A stretch of DNA of 64,000 nucleotides from the NCBI RefSeq assembly GCF_900018785.1, contig NZ_FCOY01000006.1, forward strand, positions 1 to 64,000, written 5' to 3'. Within the stretch, counting starts at the first letter, position 1. Every line of letters starts with the position of its first letter. The translations under genes were made by a program, and so were the position numbers. This DNA comes from Xanthomonas massiliensis (GTDB taxonomy: Bacteria; Pseudomonadota; Gammaproteobacteria; Xanthomonadales; Xanthomonadaceae). Shown one piece after another: positions 50,643 to 61,938 of this stretch. The notes below the pieces were generated by a model, which searched no databases, was not told the DNA's origin, and saw nothing but the letters and a program-made list of their open reading frames with translations.

Positions 50643-51965
50643 TCACAATGTCTTCAGTTGCATCGCCGGTGCGATGCGGCTGGCGCGGAAGGCGGGGAAC
50701 AGGCCCGCGGCGACGCTGCAGGCGAGCGCCATGAGGAAGGTGCCGGCAAAGGTCCACACGTCCAGGTGGGCCAGGTCGGCGTAGGCGACCGGCTGCTGGC
50801 GCAGTGCCCACAGGCCCAGCAGGGTCAGCAGCCATCCCAGGGTCCCGCCGACGAGGCCGATCAGGCCCGCCTCGGTCAGGCACTGGGCCACGATCGCGCG
50901 CCTGGACGCGCCCAGCGCGCGGCGCACGCCGATCTCGCCGCCGCGCCGGAGGAACTTGGCCAGCAGCAGGCCCACGGTGTTGAACAGGCACAGGCCGAGG
51001 AAGGCCAGGGCCAGCCAGCTCTGCAGGCGCACGTCGCCGGGCACGACCCGGTTGTGGTCCAGCCATTGCGGCAACGACAGCAGCGCGGCGGTGTCGCTGC
51101 GGCCGATGCGCCCGGACGCCTTCTGCTGGGCGGCGTAGTCGGCGAGGAAGCGGCGGTAGCCGGCGACCTTGGCCGGCGTTTCCAGCTGCACCCACAGCTG
51201 CAGCCACACGCACGGGGCGCTGGGCAGGTTCAACGGCATCGACGGCTTGGCGAAGCACGTCCAGGGCTGGAAGTGGTCGCCGTTCACCTCCAGGCTGGTG
51301 GACAGCGGCATGAACACGTCCTGCGGCCTGGCATAGAACTCCGCGGTGTCGCCATGGGCAAAACCGCCGCCGGCCAGCGTGTAGAACTGCGGCGACGGCC
51401 GCCAGCGCCCGAGCACGCCGACGATCCGCACCGCGCTGCCGCGCACCAGCAGGCTGCGCCCGACGCTGTCGCGGCCGCCGAACAGCGTGTCGTTGAGGTC
51501 GGCCGAGATCACCGCGACCCGGGCACGGTCCTCGTCGTCGCGCGCGTTCCAGGCGCTGCCGTAGGCGAACGGGACCTGGAACATCGGGAAGAAGTCCGCA
51601 TCCGTGGACAGCATCTGCAGCATCAGCGCCGGGCGGCCCGTCTCGGGCGCGCGCAGCTTGACCTGGCTGTCCACCACCACGGCCTGGCGGTCCGCGCGTC
51701 GCGCCCGCCACAGGTCCATGGCGGTGGTGTAGTCCAGCTTGTCGAAAGGATGCTGGCCGGGCTGGTTGTCCGGGCGCGGGTCCAGCTGCGGGATGAATAT
51801 CTGCCGGCTCCTGCCCGGCAGCGGATCTCCGGACAGGATGTGGAACACGGTCAGCGTGGTCATGGTCGCGCCGATGCCGATCGCGATCGACAGCACCATC
51901 AGGGTGGTCAGGACCGGGTTGCGGCGCAGGCTGCGGATGGCCAGGTGCACGTAGTAGCTGAACAT
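50643..51965 (-). CDS. FtsX/MacB-type ABC permease, long form (pair 3)
   Basis: A 440-residue permease starting MFSYYVHLAIRSLRRNPVLT. An N-terminal helix is followed by a MacB periplasmic core domain (TVFHILSGDPLPGRSRQIFI, STDADFFPMFQVPFAYGSAW) and three C-terminal helices with the coupling motif GEIGVRRALGASRRAIVAQC. It ends MQLKTL. The stop is eight bases before the short partner's start. No ATPase domain, so it presumably uses the ATPase at 57643-58368. Confidence 0.88.
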   Translation of the reverse strand: MFSYYVHLAIRSLRRNPVLTTLMVLSIAIGIGATMTTLTVFHILSGDPLPGRSRQIFIPQLDPRPDNQPGQHPFDKLDYTTAMDLWRARRADRQAVVVDSQVKLRAPETGRPALMLQMLSTDADFFPMFQVPFAYGSAWNARDDEDRARVAVISADLNDTLFGGRDSVGRSLLVRGSAVRIVGVLGRWRPSPQFYTLAGGGFAHGDTAEFYARPQDVFMPLSTSLEVNGDHFQPWTCFAKPSMPLNLPSAPCVWLQLWVQLETPAKVAGYRRFLADYAAQQKASGRIGRSDTAALLSLPQWLDHNRVVPGDVRLQSWLALAFLGLCLFNTVGLLLAKFLRRGGEIGVRRALGASRRAIVAQCLTEAGLIGLVGGTLGWLLTLLGLWALRQQPVAYADLAHLDVWTFAGTFLMALACSVAAGLFPAFRASRIAPAMQLKTL

Positions 51966-52011
51966 CGGGACTCCGGACAGGGGCGAAGGAGGGCGTCGCT
52001 GCAGGGCGCGA

Positions 52012-53238
52012 TCACGTCGTGCGCGTGGCCACCGCCGGCGGCACCGCGGCGGCGCGGCGCGCCGGGCCGAGCACGGCGAGCTGGCCCAGGCCCCACAGCA
52101 GCGCCGCGCCGAGTGGCAGGTAGAACCACGGCAGGCGCGGCAGCTCGTAGCGGCTCATCAGCAGCAGGTTGAGCGAGTAGGCCAGCACCATGCCCAGCAC
52201 GATGCCGATGCCGGCCAGCAGGAAGTTCTCGGTCTGGAAGTAGCGCAGGATGTCGCCGCGGGTGGCGCCGAGGGCGCGGCGGATGCCGATCTGCTTGGTG
52301 CGCTGGGCCACCCAGAAGCTGGCCAGGCCGACGATGCCCAGCGCGGTGACCAGCAACAGCAGGCCGCTCACGCCCGACAGCAGCCAGGCCATGGCGCGGT
52401 CGGCGCGGTAGTAGCGCTGGCGCAGGGCCTCCAGGGTGATGCTCTGGCGCTGGCTGAGGATGCGCAGCGGGCCGTGCGCGGCCAGCGCCTGCTTGGCCGC
52501 CTCCAGCACCGCCTCGCGGCGCGCCGGGTCGGCGACGTTGAGCAGGTAGGTGCCCTCGACGTAGCTGGGCCGGCCAGGGAATAGCATGGCGTCCCCGTAG
52601 GTGGCCGGCCGGTCGTCGTCGCGCGGGCGCACCAGCCGTTCCACGACGCCCACCACCCGGTGCGGGGTGGACCCGAACACGTAGATCGACCTGCCCACTG
52701 CCTGGCCGTCCGGGAACAGCCGATGGGCCAGCGGCTGGCTGAGGATGACCGACGGGAAGACCAGCGCGTCGTCGCTGACGCCGGCGGTGTCGACGTATTC
52801 GTCGGCGGCGAAATCGCGGCCGGCCACCAGCTGCAGGCCGAGCGTGCGCACCCCGTCCTCGCCCACCATGTAGTTGGGCGCGTTGGCCGAGCTGCCGTCC
52901 TGGTCGGGCGCCAGCTTGATGCCGCTGCTCCAGCTGGAGCTGCCGAACGGCACCATGCCGACGATCGCCGCCGAGCGCACGCCCGGCAGTGCCCGCAGGG
53001 CATCCAGGTCGGCGCGGGTGACGGCCACCGCATCGTCGTCGCGGTTCACGGCGTTGGTCTTGACCGCGACCAGGTGGGTCTCGTCGATGCCGGACGGGCG
53101 CTGCACCCGGGCGATGCGCTCGCCGACCAGGAACAGCGCGTTGCACACGATCGCGCAGCTCGCGGCGATCTCCAGAATGATCAGCAGCGAGGCGATTTTA
53201 TGCTTGCCGAGGGTGGACAGGATGGGGCGCAGTTGCAT
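52012..53238 (-). CDS. FtsX/MacB-type ABC permease, short form (pair 2)
   Basis: A 408-residue permease (MQLRPILSTLGKHKIASLLI). It has the single N-terminal helix, a periplasmic domain (GMVPFGSSSWSSGIKLAP, YMVGEDGVRTLGLQLVAGRD) and the C-terminal FtsX domain with KQIGIRRALGATRGDILRYF. Paralogous to 49411-50634 and 55070-56302. It is the second half of a pair with 53267-54580, 28 bases apart. The role within an exporter is inferred from the operon. Confidence 0.88.
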   Translation of the reverse strand: MQLRPILSTLGKHKIASLLIILEIAASCAIVCNALFLVGERIARVQRPSGIDETHLVAVKTNAVNRDDDAVAVTRADLDALRALPGVRSAAIVGMVPFGSSSWSSGIKLAPDQDGSSANAPNYMVGEDGVRTLGLQLVAGRDFAADEYVDTAGVSDDALVFPSVILSQPLAHRLFPDGQAVGRSIYVFGSTPHRVVGVVERLVRPRDDDRPATYGDAMLFPGRPSYVEGTYLLNVADPARREAVLEAAKQALAAHGPLRILSQRQSITLEALRQRYYRADRAMAWLLSGVSGLLLLVTALGIVGLASFWVAQRTKQIGIRRALGATRGDILRYFQTENFLLAGIGIVLGMVLAYSLNLLLMSRYELPRLPWFYLPLGAALLWGLGQLAVLGPARRAAAVPPAVATRTT

Positions 53239-53266
53239 GGTCGTCTCCGGAAGGCGCGCGGGCGCG

Positions 53267-54580
53267 TCACTGCGACTTGAGCTGGATGGCCGGCGCGATG
53301 TGCATCGCGCGCAGCGCCGGCAGCAGGCCGGCGGCCAGGCTGCAGGCGATGGACAGGCAGAAGGTCGCCAGCAGCATGGGCGTGTCCAGGTGCACGAACG
53401 GGGCATAGTCGGCCGGCTGCCGGCGTACCAGCCACAGGCCGGCGCCGGCCAGGGCCAGGCCGATCATGCCGCCGGCCAGGCCGACCATGCCGGCCTCGAC
53501 CAGGCACTGGGCGAGGATCGCGCGACGGGTCGCGCCCAGGGCGCGGCGCACCCCGATCTCGCCGCTGCGGCGCAGGAACTTGGCCAGCATCAGGCCCACC
53601 GTGTTGAGCAGGCAGATGCCGAGGAAGGCCAGGGCCAGCCATAGCTGCAGGCGCACGTCGGCCGGTACCACCTGGTTGTGGTCCAGCCAGCCCATCACGT
53701 CGTACAGGGCGACGTTGGCGGGCCGCTGGTAGCGGCCGGCGGCGCGCTGCTGGCCGGCGTAGTTGGCCAGGTAGGCGCGGTAGTCGCCGGCCTGCGCCGG
53801 GTCCGCCAGCTCCACCCAGTACTGCACCCACGCGCAGCGCGCGTCGCGCCCGAAGTCGCCTTCCGGATCGTCCGCGCTCGCGCTGCCCCAGCAGCTCAGG
53901 CTGCCGGTCGCGCCCATGCGCAGGTCGCGCGAGGTGGAGAACGGGACGAACACGTCCTCCACCTCGCCGTACTGCTGGTTGGTCAGGTCGTAGAAGCGCG
54001 GGTTCGGGTTCCAGCCGTCGAGCACGCCGATCACGCGGAAACCGGTGCCGTTGAGCGCCAGGGTGCGGCCGACCGCCGCGCCGGCACCGTACAGCTTGCG
54101 GGCCAGCGCGCGGCTGATCACCGCCACGCGCGCATGGGCCTCGTCCTCGGCCGCGGTCCAGGGCCGGCCCTGCGCGAACGGCACGCCGAACATCGGAAAG
54201 AAGTCGGCCGAGGTGTAGCGCGCCTCGGCGTTGAACGGGGTCAGCCCCTGCGTGTCCGGCTCGATCGCCACCGAGCCGGCCGACATCATCGCCTGGCGCT
54301 TGCCACGCTTCTGCGCCAGCAGGGTTTCCGCGTCGTAGCGGGTCATCTGCGGGGACGGCGGATCGCCGGGGCGGTAGCTGCCGAGCGGGCGCGGGTCGGT
54401 CTGCACGTAGAACAGGCGGTCGCTGCGGCCCGGGATCGGGTCGCCGGAGAGCACGTGGAACACGGTCAGCGTGGTCATCGCCGCACCGATGCCGACCGCG
54501 ATGGCCAGCACCATCAGCGCGGTCAGCGCCCGGTTGCGGCGCAGGCTGCGCAGCGCCAGTTGCAGGTAGTAGGCGAACAT
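53267..54580 (-). CDS. FtsX/MacB-type ABC permease, long form (pair 2)
   Basis: A 437-residue permease (MFAYYLQLALRSLRRNRALT) with the MacB-type periplasmic domain (TVFHVLSGDPIPGRSDRLFY, YTSADFFPMFGVPFAQGRPW) and C-terminal coupling motif GEIGVRRALGATRRAILAQC, ending MHIAPAIQLKSQ. ATG 54580. It follows the PDZ-type gene by 13 bases. Closely related to the long permeases of pairs 1 and 3. Confidence 0.88.
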   Translation of the reverse strand: MFAYYLQLALRSLRRNRALTALMVLAIAVGIGAAMTTLTVFHVLSGDPIPGRSDRLFYVQTDPRPLGSYRPGDPPSPQMTRYDAETLLAQKRGKRQAMMSAGSVAIEPDTQGLTPFNAEARYTSADFFPMFGVPFAQGRPWTAAEDEAHARVAVISRALARKLYGAGAAVGRTLALNGTGFRVIGVLDGWNPNPRFYDLTNQQYGEVEDVFVPFSTSRDLRMGATGSLSCWGSASADDPEGDFGRDARCAWVQYWVELADPAQAGDYRAYLANYAGQQRAAGRYQRPANVALYDVMGWLDHNQVVPADVRLQLWLALAFLGICLLNTVGLMLAKFLRRSGEIGVRRALGATRRAILAQCLVEAGMVGLAGGMIGLALAGAGLWLVRRQPADYAPFVHLDTPMLLATFCLSIACSLAAGLLPALRAMHIAPAIQLKSQ

Positions 54581-54593
54581 CGGCGATCCCGCG

Positions 54594-55046
54594 TCAACGG
54601 ACCGGAGGGGCGGGCGGCGCCGGTGGCGCCGGGGGCACCGGCATCGGCGCGCCCGGGAGCCACGGCGCATAGTCGTCGTGGGCCAGGCGCACCTCGCGCC
54701 GGGCGCCGCCGGCGGCACGCACGGCCAGTCGCGCCGCCTGGTCGCCGAGGCCGGCCAGCTGCTGGCGCATCTGCGCGATCCGCGACGTCGCGCGGCCGTC
54801 GACGGCGGCGATGACATCGCCGTCGTGCAGTCCCAGCCAGCCGTCCGGCTGCACCGCGGTCACCGCCACCCCGGCGCCGGTGTCGTGCAGGCGCAGGGCA
54901 CGGCCGTCGCGTTGCCAGTCCAGGGTGTCGTCGTCGACGCGCAGGTGGCTGTGGTGCGAACTGGAGGCGTGGTGGGTGACGGTGGCGGCCCGGGCGGCCG
55001 GCAGTGCCAGCAGCAGGGCGGACAGGGCGATGGGAAGGGCTTTCAT
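54594..55046 (-). CDS. Small exported PDZ-like protein, His-rich head and Pro-rich tail
   Basis: A 150-residue protein with a Sec signal (MKALPIALSALLLALPAARA). The mature N-terminus is His-rich (THHASSSHHSHLRV). A PDZ-like domain follows (VAVTAVQPDGWLGLHDGDVI, AAVDGRATSRIAQMRQQLAG) and a tail of PAPPAPPAPP type. It sits between permease pairs 1 and 2 of the exporter operon. A periplasmic scaffold or sensor is conceivable; the His-rich head could bind metal. Family and function are not established. Confidence 0.75.
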   Translation of the reverse strand: MKALPIALSALLLALPAARAATVTHHASSSHHSHLRVDDDTLDWQRDGRALRLHDTGAGVAVTAVQPDGWLGLHDGDVIAAVDGRATSRIAQMRQQLAGLGDQAARLAVRAAGGARREVRLAHDDYAPWLPGAPMPVPPAPPAPPAPPVR

Positions 55047-55069
55047 GGCAGGGTTCCTTCGGTCGGCGG

Positions 55070-56302
55070 TCAGGCACTGCGCGTGGCCACCGCCGGCGGC
55101 ACCGCCGCGGCGCGGCGCGCCGGGCCGAGCACGGCCAGCTGGCCCAGCAGCCACAGCAGCACCGCGCCGATGGGCAGGTAGTACAGCGGCAGGCGCGGCA
55201 GCTCGTACTTGTTCATCAGCAGCTGGTTGATGGCGTAGGCGAGCACCATGCCGGCGGCGATGCCGACCGTGGCCAGCAGCAGGTTCTCGGTCTGGAAGTA
55301 GCGCAGGATCTGGCTCCGGGTGGCGCCGAGCGCGCGGCGGATGCCGATCTGCTTGGTGCGCTGCTGGACCCAGAAGCTGGCCAGGCCGACGATGCCCAGC
55401 GCGGTGACCGCCAGCAGCAGCACGCTGACCGCGATCAGCAGGCCGATCATGTCGCGGTCGCTGGCGAAGTAGTCGTTGCGGATGTCGTCGTAGGGCTGCT
55501 GGTCGAGCACCAGGCGGTTGGGATCGACCTTCTCCAGCGCCGCGACCGCGTTCCTGAGCACCTCGGCGCGGCGCGCCGGGTCGGTGACGCGCACCAGATA
55601 GAAGCCGCCGATGTCGTAGTTGAGCCGGATCGGCAGGAGCATGGAGTCGTTCCACTCGCCGTTGCCGTCGTTGGGCCGGGTCAGCGTCTGCACCACGCCG
55701 ACGATGGTCAGCGGGATGTTGGCCATGTACACGGTGCGGCCGATGGCGGCGTTGGCGCCACCGTCCGGGAACAGCTTGCGGGCCGTCGTCTCGCTGACGA
55801 TGATCGGGCCGCTCAGGCTCTTGATGTCGGTGGCCTGCTCCAGGATCGAGCCGTCCTTGTACTCCTCGGCGTTGAAGTCGCGGCCGGCGGCCAGCTTCAG
55901 GCCGAAGGTGTCCAGCGTGCCGGGCGTGACCATGTACTGGGCCGCATTGAGGGTGGGCACTTCCTGGTCGGGCGTGTTGGACAGCGAGGTGTTCCACGAA
56001 CCGTGCTGGAACGGTACCTGGTTGACGATGGCCGCGTTGGCCACGCCCGGCACCGCGCGCAGCGCGGCCAGGTCCTCGCGGCTGCGGGCGTCGGCATCGG
56101 CCTGCGTGCCGACCCCGCCGAGGCGGATCTGCAGCAGCTCGTGCTCGGCGATGCCGCTGGGCCGGTGCAGGGCCTCCACGCGCTGGGCCACCAGGAACAG
56201 CGCGTTGCTCACGATCGCGCAGCTCAGCGCGATCTCCAGCACGATCAGCGCGGCGGCGGTGCGATGGCGGCGCAGCGAGGAAAGGATCGGACGGATTTCC
56301 AT
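55070..56302 (-). CDS. FtsX/MacB-type ABC permease, short form (pair 1)
   Basis: A 410-residue permease (MEIRPILSSLRRHRTAAALI) with an N-terminal helix, periplasmic domain (NQVPFQHGSWNTSLSNTPDQ, YMVTPGTLDTFGLKLAAGRD) and C-terminal FtsX domain (ASFWVQQRTKQIGIRRALGA). Starts 26 bases after the long partner ends. The C-terminal 40 codons are nearly the same DNA as in the other two short permeases. Confidence 0.88.
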   Translation of the reverse strand: MEIRPILSSLRRHRTAAALIVLEIALSCAIVSNALFLVAQRVEALHRPSGIAEHELLQIRLGGVGTQADADARSREDLAALRAVPGVANAAIVNQVPFQHGSWNTSLSNTPDQEVPTLNAAQYMVTPGTLDTFGLKLAAGRDFNAEEYKDGSILEQATDIKSLSGPIIVSETTARKLFPDGGANAAIGRTVYMANIPLTIVGVVQTLTRPNDGNGEWNDSMLLPIRLNYDIGGFYLVRVTDPARRAEVLRNAVAALEKVDPNRLVLDQQPYDDIRNDYFASDRDMIGLLIAVSVLLLAVTALGIVGLASFWVQQRTKQIGIRRALGATRSQILRYFQTENLLLATVGIAAGMVLAYAINQLLMNKYELPRLPLYYLPIGAVLLWLLGQLAVLGPARRAAAVPPAVATRSA

Positions 56303-56328
56303 GGATGTCTCCGGAGGGTCTGGGCGGC

Positions 56329-57633
56329 TTACTGCGACTTGAGTTGCACGGCCGGGGTGATCTGCATCGCGCGCCAGGCGGGCAGGGTGCCGGCCAGCAG
56401 GCTGGCGACGATGGCCAGCGCGAAGGTCAGCAGCAGCATCGAGGCATCCAGGTGCGCCAGTTGCGCGTAGCCGGTCGGGCGATGGCGCACCGCCAGCAGG
56501 CCCAGCTCGGCCAGGCCGAGGCCGAGGATGCCGCCGGCCAGGCCGATCGTGCCGGCCTCGACCAGGCATTGCTTGAAGATCTCCAGCCGGCGCGCACCGA
56601 GCGCGCGGCGCACCCCGATCTCGCCGCTGCGGCGCAGGAACTTGGCCAGCATCAGGCCGATGGTGTTGACCAGGCACACCAGCAGGAAGCCGAAGGCCAG
56701 CCACATCTGCAGGCGCACGTCGCTCGGCACCACCCGGTTGTAGTCCAGCCACGCCATCACGTCGCGCAGGCGGGTGTTGGCCGGGCGCTCGAAGCGGCCG
56801 GCCGCGCGCTGCTGCTCGGAGTAGTTGTCCAGGTAGGCCTTGAAGTCGCTGGCCTGCCCGGCACTGTCCAGTTCCACCCAGTACTGCAGCCAGGCGCAGG
56901 GTGCGTTGACCGCCAGGGTGTCGTTGACGACCTCGCGGCCGAAGCAGTTCATGTTGCCGTTGCGGCCGAGCTTGAGGTCCATCGCCGTGGTGAACGGCAC
57001 GAACACCTGCTCGTCGGCGTTGTAGCGGCCGACATTGACGTCGTAGAAGTGCGGCTTGGGGTCCCAGTCCTCGAGCACGCCGACGATGCGCAGGCCGTTG
57101 CCTTCCACGCGCACCTGGCGGCCGACGCTGTCGTCGGTGCCGAACAGCTTCTCGCTGAGCTTGCGGGTGATCACCGCCACCCGCGCATGCGCATCGTCGT
57201 CGGCCCGGGTCCAGCCCCGGCCGGCGAGGAAGGGCGTGTCGAACATCGGGAAGAAGTCGGCGCTGGTGTAGCGCATGCTCAGCACGAACGGCTTGAGGGT
57301 GCTGTTCTCCGGCTCCACCGCGCCGCCGCCGCCGGTCATCAGCGCCTGGCGCTTGGCCTTGTGCTGGCGCAGCAGCTCCTCGGCGTCGAAGCGGGTGAGG
57401 TCGCGCTGCGGCTCCTGGTCGGGCTTGTAGCCATCCTTCGTCTCCGGATCGAGCTGGACCCGGAACAGACGCTCGCTCTTGCCCGGGATCGGGTCGCCGG
57501 ACAGCACGTGGAACACGGTCAGCGTGGTCATGCTGGCGCCGATGCCCAGCGCGATGGCCAGCACCATCAGCACGGTCAGCACCTTGTTGCGGCGGAAACT
57601 GCGCAGGGCCAGGCGGAAGTAGTAGGCGAGCAT
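56329..57633 (-). CDS. FtsX/MacB-type ABC permease, long form (pair 1)
   Basis: A 434-residue permease (MLAYYFRLALRSFRRNKVLT) with periplasmic MacB-type domain (LSGDPIPGKSERLFRVQLDP, YTSADFFPMFDTPFLAGRGW) and the motif GEIGVRRALGARRLEIFKQC. Its start is nine bases after the ATPase stop, making it the primary partner of that ATPase. About four membrane helices. In MacB itself ATPase and permease are fused; here they are separate. Confidence 0.9.
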   Translation of the reverse strand: MLAYYFRLALRSFRRNKVLTVLMVLAIALGIGASMTTLTVFHVLSGDPIPGKSERLFRVQLDPETKDGYKPDQEPQRDLTRFDAEELLRQHKAKRQALMTGGGGAVEPENSTLKPFVLSMRYTSADFFPMFDTPFLAGRGWTRADDDAHARVAVITRKLSEKLFGTDDSVGRQVRVEGNGLRIVGVLEDWDPKPHFYDVNVGRYNADEQVFVPFTTAMDLKLGRNGNMNCFGREVVNDTLAVNAPCAWLQYWVELDSAGQASDFKAYLDNYSEQQRAAGRFERPANTRLRDVMAWLDYNRVVPSDVRLQMWLAFGFLLVCLVNTIGLMLAKFLRRSGEIGVRRALGARRLEIFKQCLVEAGTIGLAGGILGLGLAELGLLAVRHRPTGYAQLAHLDASMLLLTFALAIVASLLAGTLPAWRAMQITPAVQLKSQ

Positions 57634-57642
57634 GGGCGTGCC

Positions 57643-58368
<726 letters not shown>

Positions 58369-58530
58369 GTCGGTTTCCTTCGTGGGCAATGGAAGCAGTG
58401 GAGGCAAGGGAGGGGAACAGCGCAGAGAAAGCCACCCGGGAGCGGTACGGCCGGTGGGCCGGTGGGCGGGAGAGAACGCATTGCCTTGGCGGGGCGCTGG
58501 CGCTCCGGGGTGGAAGCGGGGCGGCGCGGA

Positions 58531-59802
58531 TCATCGGCTGATCCTCACCCGCTCGGCGTCGCCGAACAGGTCGCTGCCGGACACCACGACGCGGTCGCCG
58601 GGCTGCAGGCCGGACAGGATCTCGACCTCGCCCAGGCTGGACAGGCCGAGCTGCACCGGCCGGCGCACCGCGTTGTGGCCGTCCATGACGTAGGCATAGC
58701 GGCCGCCGGATTGCTCCACGAACGGGCCGCGCTCGACCTTGAGCACGTTCTTGCGCGTGCCCAGCAGCACCCGCGCGCTCATGCGCTGGCTCTGGCGCAG
58801 GCCCGGCGGCTGCTTGTCGGAGAAGCGGATGCGCGCGGTGACCTCGCCGTTGACCACTTCCGGCGACACCGCCGAGATCTCGCCGGGGAACGGCTCGCCG
58901 CTGCCGCTGGTGAGCTGGGCCGGCATGCCGATGGCCAGGTCGCGGGCGAAGCTCTCCGGCACCTTGATCTCGACCTCGAACTTGGACAGGTCGACCACGC
59001 CCAGCACCGGCGCGTTGGCGGCGACCTGGGTGTGCGGCACCGCCTGCACCTGGCCGACCTGGCCGTCGAAGGGCGCGCGCAGGGTGAGTGCATCGACCTG
59101 GCGCTGGACCTCGACCACCACCGACTTCTGGCGGTCGGCGAGCAGGCGCTTGTTGCGCGCGTCCAGTTCGCCGGCCTGGCTCTTCAGGCGCGCATCCTGG
59201 CTGGCGTGCTGCAGCTCGATGTCGGCCTTCTTCAGGCCGTCCTGGGCCTTGGCCAGGTCGACCTGGGCGACCGCGCCGCCGTCGAAGCCGCGCTGGTAGC
59301 GCTGCAGGTCGCGCGCGGCCGCCTGGTGTTCGATCTGGGCCTGGTCGGTCAGCTTGCCGGCCTCGGCGCGGGCCAGGGTGGCATCCAGCGCGGCGCGGCT
59401 GGCCTCGGCCTCCAGGCCGGCCAGCGTCGCCTCTTCCTGGGCCAGCTTGCTGCGCAGTTCCGGGCTGTCGATCACCGCCAGCTCCTGGCCCTGCTTGACC
59501 ACGTCGCCGGCCACCACCTTCAGGTCCACGGTGCCGGCGGAGATGGCGTACAGCACCGGGCTGTTGGCGGCGATGACGCGGCCATCGGCGGCGATGTCGC
59601 GCACCAGGTCGCCGCGGCTGACGGTGGCGATGCGCACGCGGTCGGCGCCGATCGAGCGTGCCCCGCCGAGCCAGCCGGAGACCGCCCAGCCGGCACCGGC
59701 AAGCAGGACGACCGCGGCGGCGGCCGGCCACAGCCAGCGTTTCCAGCGTGCGTTGGCGGGAGCGGCGAGGACCTGGTCCTGGGCGGAGGTGTCGCGGATC
59801 AT
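58531..59802 (-). CDS. HlyD/MacA-type periplasmic adaptor subunit
   Basis: A 423-residue membrane-fusion protein. One membrane helix (about residues 25-45) precedes a split lipoyl/barrel-sandwich domain (AISAGTVDLKVVAGDVVKQG ... LRAPFDGQVGQVQAVPHTQV), a long alpha-helical hairpin (about 113-240) and beta-barrel/membrane-proximal domains (RYAYVMDGHNAVRRPVQLGL). It is the first gene of the operon, expected to link the ABC exporter to an outer-membrane TolC-like channel. No TolC gene is in the window. A 162-bp gap without recognised content separates it from the ATPase gene. Confidence 0.92.
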   Translation of the reverse strand: MIRDTSAQDQVLAAPANARWKRWLWPAAAAVVLLAGAGWAVSGWLGGARSIGADRVRIATVSRGDLVRDIAADGRVIAANSPVLYAISAGTVDLKVVAGDVVKQGQELAVIDSPELRSKLAQEEATLAGLEAEASRAALDATLARAEAGKLTDQAQIEHQAAARDLQRYQRGFDGGAVAQVDLAKAQDGLKKADIELQHASQDARLKSQAGELDARNKRLLADRQKSVVVEVQRQVDALTLRAPFDGQVGQVQAVPHTQVAANAPVLGVVDLSKFEVEIKVPESFARDLAIGMPAQLTSGSGEPFPGEISAVSPEVVNGEVTARIRFSDKQPPGLRQSQRMSARVLLGTRKNVLKVERGPFVEQSGGRYAYVMDGHNAVRRPVQLGLSSLGEVEILSGLQPGDRVVVSGSDLFGDAERVRISR

Positions 59803-59833
59803 GGCGGGTCTCGAGGAAGGTTGCCCCGTTCAT

Positions 59834-59850
59834 CGCAGGTTGCGTGCCAA
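59834..59850 (-). promoter_or_regulatory. Sigma-54 (-24/-12) promoter of the exporter operon
   Basis: On the minus strand TTGGCACGCAACCTGCG matches the sigma-54 consensus TGGCACG-N4-TTGCA with invariant GG and GC correctly spaced and only two consensus bases off. Transcription would start near 59823, about 21 bases before the adaptor ATG at 59802. The operon encodes an NtrC-type activator, which this promoter class requires. Confidence 0.8.
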
Positions 59851-59890
59851 CGGCAAGCCATTGATTCCATTGACGCCAACCGGGCGGACG

Positions 59891-59977
59891 CGGTGTCCGG
59901 CGTGTCCGCGGACAGGGCGCGGACACCGTGTCCGCCCGGTGCCGGGCAGTGGACAGGCGGTGGACAGGATCGGACAC
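59891..59977. promoter_or_regulatory. Enhancer-type cluster of TGTCC/GGACA palindromes
   Basis: The region contains CGGTGTCCG (59891), the perfect palindrome TGTCCGCGGACA (59903-59914), the dyad CGGACAC-C-GTGTCCG (59920-59934) and GGACA half-sites at 59951, 59962 and 59972. They lie about 70-155 bp upstream of the predicted sigma-54 start, the usual distance for NtrC-class activator sites. They also sit 40-125 bp ahead of the divergent glmS. Confidence 0.7.
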
Positions 59978-59980
59978 GGA

Positions 59981-59986
59981 TAAAAT
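59981..59986 (+). promoter_or_regulatory. Possible -10 of glmS
   Basis: TAAAAT lies 31 bp before the glmS ATG, next to the activator dyads. The nearest TTGACA-like hexamer (TGGACA, 59961-59966) is only 14 bases upstream, shorter than normal spacing, so the -35 is doubtful. Confidence 0.35.
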
Positions 59987-60016
59987 GCCGCGCTTCCCAT
60001 TGCAGGACATCGGCCC

Positions 60017-61846
<1,830 letters not shown>

Positions 61847-61938
61847 CCGCGCCGGCCGCTGCGGCGCCGGGCCGTGGCGCCGGCGGGCCCGGACCGGCCG
61901 ATCCGGCTAAAGTAGCGGTTTTTGCCGCCCGGATCTTC

